Assembly (NCBI GenBank): GCA_021808205.1
Contig: JAKBCD010000022.1
Span: 1 to 10,775, forward strand
Reading direction: 5' to 3'
Length of the DNA: 10,775 nt
Source: Pseudomonadota bacterium
GTDB taxonomy: Bacteria; Pseudomonadota; Alphaproteobacteria; Acetobacterales; Acetobacteraceae
The notes beneath the pieces were generated by a model. The model was not told where the DNA came from. It worked only from the letters and a program-made list of their open reading frames with translations, and made no database searches. This document shows positions 6,040 to 10,775 of the stretch, one piece after another (within the stretch, counting starts at the first letter, position 1; each line of letters begins with the position of its first letter). A program made the position numbers and the translations under genes.

Positions 6040-8388
6040 CGCCTCCGCGCAGGCATCCAGTATCGCGTCGCAATCCATCTCGTATTCCCGGTAGAGCTCC
6101 GCCACCGTGCCTGACTGGCCGAAATGCCCTGGCCCCAGCGCCATCACCCGCTGCCCGCGCACGGCCCCCAGCCAGGAATGCGCGGCGGGATGCCCATCCA
6201 GCACCGTCACCAGTGCCGCACCCGGCGCCAGTGGCGCCAAAATCTCCTCGATATGCGCGCTGGCCTTCTCCCCTTCGCGCCGCTGGCGCTGCGCCGCGCG
6301 CCACGCGCCATAAAGCCGGTTAGGGCTAGTTATGGCCAGAAGTCCGGCGCCGGGCACCTCCTCGCGCACAATCTTGAAGGCTTTTTCCGCTTCCGCCGCC
6401 ATCGCCCCCTGGTAGGCAATGGCGAGTTCAGCGCCGGGTTCGGGCGGCACAATCCAGTGTGCCCCGGCAATCACCTGCGCTTCATCCAGCGTTCGCGCGG
6501 GTTGTATTAGCGCCAAGTTGGAAAGCCGCAGCCATACGGCCGAGCCTTCCGGCTGCTGCATATATTCAAACGCATGGCGCATCAAAATGCGCAGCTCGTC
6601 GCAATAAGCGGGCTCGAATGTCGCAAGTCCGCCCTGCACGATTCCCAGCAGCGGGGTGTTGGCCGATTGGTGCTGCCCGCCTTCCGCCGCCAGTGTGATG
6701 CCGGAAGGTGTCGAGACCAGCAGAAACCGGGCATCCTGGTAACAGGCGTAATAAAGCGCGTCATGGCCGCGGTTCACGAACGGGTCATACACCGTGCCCA
6801 CCGGCAGCAGCCGCGCGCCGTACAGCTCATGCGCCAACCCCGCTGCGCCCAGCAGCGAAAACAGGCTCTGCTCGGCAATGCCAAGCTCGATATGCTGCCC
6901 GCCGGGGTGCATGTCCTTCTTTACCATCGAGGCGACATTGTTCTTGCGGAACACATCCGCCTGCGCCTGGCGCGCGAACATGCCGCGCCGGTTAATCCAG
7001 GAGGTGAGGTTGGTGGAGGTCGCCACATCCGGGCTCGCGGTCACAATCGCCTGGGAGAGCGCTTTGCTGTCGCCCTGGGCGCGGCCGATCTCGGAGAGGA
7101 TTTCACCAAATCCGCCTTGTGTGCTCATCCGCCGCCCGGCGGTGCGCGGGCCGGGCAGGGTGGCTGGCACTTCCACCATGGGCGCTTGCAGCCGCCGCCC
7201 GGCGGGGGCAAGCGGCTGGGCATAAGGCGCGCTTTCCAGCCGCCGCGCCGCCGCCGCAGAATCCTCCAATCCCTCCAGCGGGTCCCATTCATGGCCGGGG
7301 CGAATCTTCATCGCCACGCGGAATTCATCCATCTGCTCGGGTGTCATCATCCCGGCGTGGTTGTCCTTATGCCCGGCCAAGGGTAACCCGTTGCCCTTGA
7401 TGGTGTGGGCCAGGAACAGTGTCGGCTGGTCGGTGGCTGCCGCCTGCGCGAAGGCCCCGGTCAGCACGCCGAGATCATGCCCCGCCAGATTGGTCATCAG
7501 CGCCGCCAGCTCGGCATCGCTCAACGGGTCGATGATCGCGCGCACTCCGCGGCTTTTGCTCATGTCGCGCAGCAGCGCCTCACGCCAGGCTGGGCCGCCC
7601 TGGAAGGTAAGGGCGGAATAAACCGAGTTCGGGCAGTCATCCAGCCAGCCGCGCAGGGAAGAGCCGCCAGGCCGGGTGAATGCGTCCTGCAATCGCCTGC
7701 CGTAGCGCAGCGTCTGCACCCGCCAGCCCATATCCCGGAACATGCCATCAAACCGGCCGAACTGCCGGTCTGGCATCACTGAGTCCAGGCTTTGGCGGTT
7801 GCAATCCACCACCCACCACACGTCCCGCACATCATGCTTCCAGCCTTCCAGCAGGGCTTCGTAGATATTGCCCTCATCCAGCTCGGCATCACCGGCCACC
7901 GCCACGTTGCGCGCCCGTTTTGTCCCGGCGGGCACCATCTCATGCGTCTGCACATAGTCCTGGATCAACGCCGAGAAGCTGGTGATCGCCACTCCCAGCC
8001 CAACTGAGCCGGTGGAGAAATCGATCTCCGCCCCGTCCATCGCGCGGGAGGGATAAGCCTGCGCTCCGCCTAGCCCCCGGAAATTCTCCAGCTTCTCGCG
8101 GCTCTGCCGCCCCAGCAGATAATTCACGGCATGAAGCACCGGCGAGGCATGGGGCTTCACCGCCACACGGTCCTGCGGGCGCAGCGCGTCGAAATAAAGC
8201 GCTGTCATGATGGAGGTGACAGAGGCGCAGGAGGCCTGGTGTCCGCCGATTTTCTCGGCCGTCGGGTTGGGGCGGATGTTGTTGGCGTTATGGATGATCC
8301 AGGCCGAGAGCCACAGCAGCTTGCGCTCAATGGCGGCCAGCGTTTCCAATGTGCCCGTGCTTTGCCCCTGCGGCCGCATCTCGTTCAT
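5962..8388 (-). CDS. Transketolase-superfamily enzyme resembling homodimeric pyruvate dehydrogenase E1 (AceE-like)
   Basis: An 808-residue thiamine-diphosphate enzyme. The N-terminal part has KIGGHQAS (about 46-53), HASP (80-83) and the cofactor motif GDAELDEGN (166-174) ending at DCN (about 197) before RQSLD. The middle has KGNGLPLAGHKDNHAG, whose last His is near 344. The pyrimidine domain has GQHIELGIAEQ with Glu506 as the likely catalytic Glu, then LLPVGTVYDPF and TPSGITLAAEGGQHQS. These read far closer to AceE than to pentose-phosphate transketolase. It is shorter than AceE (about 890) because the N-terminal region that binds E2 is absent, and no E2 or E3 gene is nearby. It probably acts on a 2-oxo acid such as pyruvate, but that is inference; many genomes label such proteins simply transketolase. 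The start is ATG at 8388; ATG 8379 and TTG 8439 are alternatives. The 3' end overlaps the MFS gene by 78 bp. Confidence 0.88.
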   Translation of the reverse strand: MNEMRPQGQSTGTLETLAAIERKLLWLSAWIIHNANNIRPNPTAEKIGGHQASCASVTSIMTALYFDALRPQDRVAVKPHASPVLHAVNYLLGRQSREKLENFRGLGGAQAYPSRAMDGAEIDFSTGSVGLGVAITSFSALIQDYVQTHEMVPAGTKRARNVAVAGDAELDEGNIYEALLEGWKHDVRDVWWVVDCNRQSLDSVMPDRQFGRFDGMFRDMGWRVQTLRYGRRLQDAFTRPGGSSLRGWLDDCPNSVYSALTFQGGPAWREALLRDMSKSRGVRAIIDPLSDAELAALMTNLAGHDLGVLTGAFAQAAATDQPTLFLAHTIKGNGLPLAGHKDNHAGMMTPEQMDEFRVAMKIRPGHEWDPLEGLEDSAAAARRLESAPYAQPLAPAGRRLQAPMVEVPATLPGPRTAGRRMSTQGGFGEILSEIGRAQGDSKALSQAIVTASPDVATSTNLTSWINRRGMFARQAQADVFRKNNVASMVKKDMHPGGQHIELGIAEQSLFSLLGAAGLAHELYGARLLPVGTVYDPFVNRGHDALYYACYQDARFLLVSTPSGITLAAEGGQHQSANTPLLGIVQGGLATFEPAYCDELRILMRHAFEYMQQPEGSAVWLRLSNLALIQPARTLDEAQVIAGAHWIVPPEPGAELAIAYQGAMAAEAEKAFKIVREEVPGAGLLAITSPNRLYGAWRAAQRQRREGEKASAHIEEILAPLAPGAALVTVLDGHPAAHSWLGAVRGQRVMALGPGHFGQSGTVAELYREYEMDCDAILDACAEALTLHATPAFGQQAQSAGPRPQERGE

Positions 8389-8399
8389 GCGGGCATCAT
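8385..8399 (-). other. Possible 4-codon leader minicistron (MMPA) ahead of the transketolase gene
   Basis: On the minus strand, AGGA (8411-8408) lies 8 nt before an ATG at 8399. That frame reads Met-Met-Pro-Ala and stops at a TGA (8387-8385) overlapping the ATG at 8388 as ATGA. The ribosome-binding site is thus better spaced for the minicistron than for the main start. It may couple translation by reinitiation, or it may be chance. Confidence 0.25.
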
Positions 8400-8429
8400 A
8401 ATGCGTTTCCTGTTTCGGTAAAACGCGTT

Positions 8430-8449
8430 CCCCGCCCAACTGGGCGGGG
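8430..8449 (-). terminator. Strong GC hairpin between the RcnB-like and transketolase genes
   Basis: CCCCGCCC (8430-8437) and GGGCGGGG (8442-8449) form a perfect 8-bp stem around a 4-nt loop, starting 17 bp after the RcnB-like stop codon in the minus direction. The following minus-strand bases are AACGCGTTTT, so the T-tract is displaced and the terminator is imperfect. It may act as a partial terminator or as an mRNA-end stabiliser. Confidence 0.5.
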
Positions 8450-8466
8450 TTCGGTGCGGGCCTGGT

Positions 8467-8952
8467 TTAATTGCCGTAAACGGACCCGGTGATAATGCTG
8501 GCGATAATGCCGCTGGCAATGGCGATCATAACAAACTGGTCGCCGGATCGGACCCACTCATAGCCGGGCGGTGGCGCGTGCAAATGGTAGCGGTCCCAGT
8601 CGTCGTGATGAACAACATAACGCTGGCCATCGTACTGCTCGCCGCGTGACCAGCGATGGTTGTCATGGCCCCAGACGGCATCGCCGCCATGATTGTCCTG
8701 GTGGTCCATATTGCTAGGGCCCATCGGCCCGCGCTGGCTATCATGGTACTGCTGCGGGCCATGGTCCTGCTGGTACTGCTGCGGGCCATGGTCCTGCTGG
8801 TACTGTTGCGGGCCGTGCTCCTGTCCGCCCGGGCTCATCTGGCCGTGGGTATCGTTGTGCTGGTATTGGCCCGGCGCCGGCTGGGCCAAAGCGGGCCCCG
8901 CCAGAAGGGCCATTGCGGCGACGCCGGAAAGAAGTGTTCTGGTAAGGCGCAT
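8467..8952 (-). CDS. Secreted RcnB-family protein with His/Gln-rich repeats
   Basis: This 161-residue protein opens with a clear signal peptide (MRLTRTLLSGVAAMALLAGPALA, cleaved about after Ala23), so it is periplasmic. A hydrophilic middle part (about 24-100) is rich in His, Gln, Gly, Asp and Pro and contains three copies of HGPQQYQQD or a variant (46-72). The C-terminal part (about 101-156) matches the RcnB family: WSRGEQYDGQRYVV, DDWDRYHLHAPPPGYEWVRSG and a hydrophobic FVMIAIASGIIASII end. E. coli RcnB helps nickel/cobalt homeostasis in the periplasm, but most members of this broad family have no tested role. The His-rich part suggests metal binding, which is inference. ATG at 8952 is preferred over the frame extension to 8979 because AGGAGA lies 8 nt upstream and the signal peptide begins there. 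The gene probably has its own promoter. Confidence 0.82.
   Translation of the reverse strand: MRLTRTLLSGVAAMALLAGPALAQPAPGQYQHNDTHGQMSPGGQEHGPQQYQQDHGPQQYQQDHGPQQYHDSQRGPMGPSNMDHQDNHGGDAVWGHDNHRWSRGEQYDGQRYVVHHDDWDRYHLHAPPPGYEWVRSGDQFVMIAIASGIIASIITGSVYGN
8744..8824. repeat. 27-bp tandem repeat, three copies, inside the RcnB-like gene
   Basis: Copies lie at 8744-8770, 8771-8797 and 8798-8824. The first two are identical and the third differs at a few positions. Each copy encodes nine residues, HGPQQYQQD (third copy HGPQQYHDS when read in protein phase), so changes in copy number keep the frame. The near identity implies recent duplication by slippage or unequal exchange. Confidence 0.93.
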
Positions 8953-8978
8953 TGTCGCGTTCTCCTGTGAATGCAACA

Positions 8979-9007
8979 ATAATGGTAAACAAACATGACC
9001 TTTTCAG
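8979..9007 (-). promoter_or_regulatory. Candidate promoter for the RcnB-like gene
   Basis: On the minus strand, CTGAAA (9007-9002) and CATTAT (8984-8979) have 17-bp spacing, each 4/6 to the sigma-70 consensus. The match is weak, but the position (27 bp before the ATG at 8952) and the AT-rich setting between nnr and the RcnB-like gene fit. Confidence 0.3.
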
Positions 9008-9024
9008 GCCATGCGCGGCTGAAA
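9002..9024. repeat. Imperfect inverted repeat upstream of the RcnB-like gene
   Basis: TTTCAGGCC (9002-9010) and GGCTGAAA (9017-9024) pair with one bulged base around a 6-nt centre. It overlaps the candidate -35 hexamer, as a repressor operator would, and has no T-tract on either side to make it a terminator. The rest of the 112-bp gap (8953-9064) is AT-rich and shows nothing else. Confidence 0.4.
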
Positions 9025-9064
9025 TTGTGATAAATCTTTTCTCATTTTTGGCGAGATCATGGCG

Positions 9065-10411
9065 TCACCCCTGCGCCAGCCGCCCCAGCAATGGCGGCAG
9101 ATCCTCCGCCAGCATTCCTGGCCCCGCTTTATTGGCGGCCTCGCCATGCAGCCATACCCCGGCGCAGGCGGCGGCAAAGGGCGCCATGCCGCGGGCCAGC
9201 AGTGCTGCGATCAGCCCTGCCAGCACATCGCCCGTGCCGCCCGTGGCGAGCCATGGCGGGGCGTTGGCGTTGATGGCCGCCAGCCCATCCGGTGCCGCAA
9301 TCACGCTGTCTGGCCCCTTCAGCACCACCACCGCACCGGTAAGAGCGGCAGCGCGGCGCGCGGCCGCCAGCTTGTCTGGGCCGATTGGGCCGAACAGTCG
9401 GGTGAATTCCCCTTCATGCGGGGTAATCACGGCAACCCCGCGCAGGCGTTCCGGTGCGTCTGCGCAGGCGGTCAGCGCATCGGCATCGGCCACAATCGCA
9501 AGCCCGCCGGCGGCCAGCAGCCGCGCCAGTTTCCGCCCCGCGGCGTCCACGCCTAGCCCTGGCCCCACAACCCAGGTCTTGCGGCGGGTGTCCGCCAGCA
9601 GCTCATCCAGGGGCTCGCGCCGCAGCATTATGCCGGGCTCTGGTAACGGCGCGGCATCCTCCGCCGCAATGCTCACCATGCCCGCCCCCGCGCGCCGTGC
9701 CGCCATGGCCGCCAGGCGCGCGGCCCCCGGTAGCGTGCCGGAAAGGATGGTCACGTCTCCGCTGCTATATTTATGCCCCGTGGCGCTGCGTTGCGGCAGG
9801 CGGAACAAGGCCGGGCCGTTTTCCCAGGTGTCTGGTCTTACTTGCCCGATGATCGCATCCGCCATCCCGATATCGCGTAGCAGCACCTCCCCGCACAAAG
9901 CCCGGCCGGGGAACAGCAGATGCCCCGGCTTCTTGCGCACGAAGGTGACGGTGAATTCCACCTGGGGAGCGAAGCCGCGTATTTGCCCGGTGCCGCCATC
10001 CAGCCCGGAGGGCACGTCCACCGCCACGATCCGCCTGGCCGCCCTCAGCAGGGCGATGGTCCGCGCATCCAGATCCCGCGACAACCCGGCCCCGAAAACC
10101 GCGTCGATCACCAGCCCCGCCCGCTCTACTTCCTCCGGCGTGGCTTCGCGAAAATCCCGCACCCGCGCCGGCCAACCCTCCTGCGCCAGATAGCGTGCGG
10201 CCACTTTGCCATCGCCGCCATTATTCCCCGGCCCCGCCAGCACCAGAACCGGCACTTTCCCGCAACGCTGCATGATACTGCGTGCCACGGCCCGTCCGGC
10301 GGCCTGCATCAGCGCGTCCGTATTTCCGGCCAGCGCGTCGGCACTGGCCATTTGCGCCGGGGTCAGCAGCGCGCCTGCAAAATTTTCTGGCTGTTCAAAG
10401 GAATATGCCAT
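9065..10411 (-). CDS. nnr: Bifunctional NAD(P)H-hydrate repair enzyme (epimerase plus ADP/ATP-dependent dehydratase)
   Basis: This enzyme repairs NADH and NADPH that have become hydrated: the N-terminal half interconverts the R and S hydrates, and the C-terminal half dehydrates the S form using a nucleotide. The N-terminal YjeF-type domain (about 1-205) shows GPGNNGGDG (60-68), DAVFGAG (103-109) and VDVPSGLDGGTG (131-142). The C-terminal kinase-like domain (about 210-448) shows GHKYSSGDV, VVGPGLG (281-287), DADAL (309-313), TPHEGEF (330-336), LKGPDSVI and GGTGDVLAG (391-399) with Asp395 as the expected catalytic residue. The 448 residues are slightly short of the roughly 500 usual for fused Nnr, but both halves are complete. 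ATG at 10411 has AGG about 9 nt upstream. The start lies head-to-head with a ParA gene. Confidence 0.95.
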   Translation of the reverse strand: MAYSFEQPENFAGALLTPAQMASADALAGNTDALMQAAGRAVARSIMQRCGKVPVLVLAGPGNNGGDGKVAARYLAQEGWPARVRDFREATPEEVERAGLVIDAVFGAGLSRDLDARTIALLRAARRIVAVDVPSGLDGGTGQIRGFAPQVEFTVTFVRKKPGHLLFPGRALCGEVLLRDIGMADAIIGQVRPDTWENGPALFRLPQRSATGHKYSSGDVTILSGTLPGAARLAAMAARRAGAGMVSIAAEDAAPLPEPGIMLRREPLDELLADTRRKTWVVGPGLGVDAAGRKLARLLAAGGLAIVADADALTACADAPERLRGVAVITPHEGEFTRLFGPIGPDKLAAARRAAALTGAVVVLKGPDSVIAAPDGLAAINANAPPWLATGGTGDVLAGLIAALLARGMAPFAAACAGVWLHGEAANKAGPGMLAEDLPPLLGRLAQG

Positions 10412-10443
10412 TTACTGCACCTGCACAGACGGGGGCGGCTGAT

Positions 10444-10775
10444 ATGGGAAAGGTGATAGCGGTTGCACAACAAAAAGGCGGTGCCGGCAAGACCATGATC
10501 GCCGCCCAGTTTGGCGTGGCGCTGGCGCAGGGTGCCAAGGTGGCGCTGCTGGATATCGACCCGCAAGGCAGTCTGACCGCCTGGGGCCGGTTGCGCGCTG
10601 CGGCCTCCAAGGCCGCACCGGGGGTTGAGGTGCTCGCCATTTCGGGCTGGCGCCTGGCCAATGAGCTGGAGAAGCTGAAAGCCTCCCACGATTACGTACT
10701 GGTGGACACCCCACCGGTGATCGATAGCGACGCCCGGCGTGCGATTCGCGGCGCGGATCTGGTGCTGGTGCCGCT
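10444..10775 (+). CDS. ParA/MinD-type ATPase, 5' part only (runs off window)
   Basis: The 110 visible codons carry the deviant Walker A KGGAGKT (11-17), the A' motif LLDIDPQGS (35-43) and Walker B YVLVDTPP (84-91), the signatures of ParA/MinD/Soj dimerising ATPases. Such proteins partition chromosomes, plasmids or other cargo, or position cell-division and motility machinery. The C-terminal half, where partner and DNA binding would show, is outside the window. ATG at 10444 is chosen because it sits directly before the conserved KVIAVAQQKGG strand and GGGGGCGG lies 5 nt upstream. An in-frame ATG at 10405 would add MPFTAPAQTGAAD and overlap the first codons of nnr on the other strand. The lack of an adjacent parB in view, and the nnr neighbour, suggest an orphan ParA-like protein rather than the main parAB locus. 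Confidence 0.9.
   Translation, partial: MGKVIAVAQQKGGAGKTMIAAQFGVALAQGAKVALLDIDPQGSLTAWGRLRAAASKAAPGVEVLAISGWRLANELEKLKASHDYVLVDTPPVIDSDARRAIRGADLVLVP

Noticed and set aside
4911..6323. A 470-codon plus-strand frame across the MFS gene and the transketolase end
   Set aside because: A frame-shifted shadow of the MFS gene: the Arg/Gly/Pro-rich translation has no membrane helices, while the MFS frame reads as 14 helices.
6574..7386. A 270-codon plus-strand open frame opposite the transketolase gene
   Set aside because: Low-complexity Arg/Gly/His/Pro composition and full overlap with conserved thiamine-enzyme motifs on the other strand.
8744..8824. CRISPR-like array
   Set aside because: The three units are directly adjacent with no spacers and lie in frame inside a coding sequence.
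8656..8998. Plus-strand hydrophobic frames with repeated WYCCGPWSC or MVLLVLLRA units
   Set aside because: They are the antisense of the 27-bp repeat in the RcnB-like gene, which has a signal peptide, a ribosome-binding site and a known C-terminal domain on the other strand.
9034..9060. Terminator after nnr
   Set aside because: CTC/GAG arms of only three bases around an A/T-rich loop are too weak to call.
8952..10193. A 413-codon plus-strand open frame opposite nnr
   Set aside because: The Ser/Ala/Pro/Arg-rich translation lacks any recognisable fold and mirrors the well-supported nnr gene.

Overview
The window is GC-rich, densely packed bacterial chromosome with housekeeping content. HslV and HslU are of the alphaproteobacterial type, and Coq7, a ubiquinone-linked DsbB, a BoxR-like regulator and a homodimeric PDH-E1-like transketolase point to an alphaproteobacterium. 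My best guess is Rhodospirillales/Acetobacteraceae. That placement is inferred from protein character and gene content, not from any search.

Layout. The left edge holds the last codons of an unidentified plus-strand gene. These overlap the end of a minus-strand pair: a BoxR-like regulator (XRE helix-turn-helix plus shikimate-kinase fold) followed by a nucleoside 2-deoxyribosyltransferase-family protein. A control region of about 120 bp (about 1582-1702) separates that pair from divergent hslV-hslU, the two subunits of the HslUV (ClpYQ) protease. A rho-independent terminator follows hslU. Next is a tight plus-strand unit dsbB-coq7-MFS transporter. DsbB passes electrons to ubiquinone and Coq7 makes ubiquinone, so their start/stop overlap makes functional sense.

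The MFS gene runs tail-to-tail into a long minus-strand gene for a thiamine-diphosphate enzyme resembling the AceE form of pyruvate dehydrogenase E1, but without the usual N-terminal E2-binding extension. Upstream of it, on the same strand, are a small secreted RcnB-family protein with a His/Gln-rich 27-bp tandem repeat, and nnr, the bifunctional NAD(P)H-hydrate repair enzyme. A strong GC hairpin separates the RcnB gene from the transketolase gene. Divergent from nnr, and truncated by the window edge, is a ParA/MinD-type ATPase.

I see no tRNA, rRNA, CRISPR array, transposase or prophage gene, and no gene-free stretch longer than 300 bases. I do not see a clearly new multi-gene defence or mobile system. 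The points most worth a second look are the changed ligand pocket in the BoxR-like regulator, the E2-binding-less E1-like enzyme, the repeat in the RcnB-like protein, a possible hairpin over the hslV ribosome-binding site, and several overlapping gene ends and starts.
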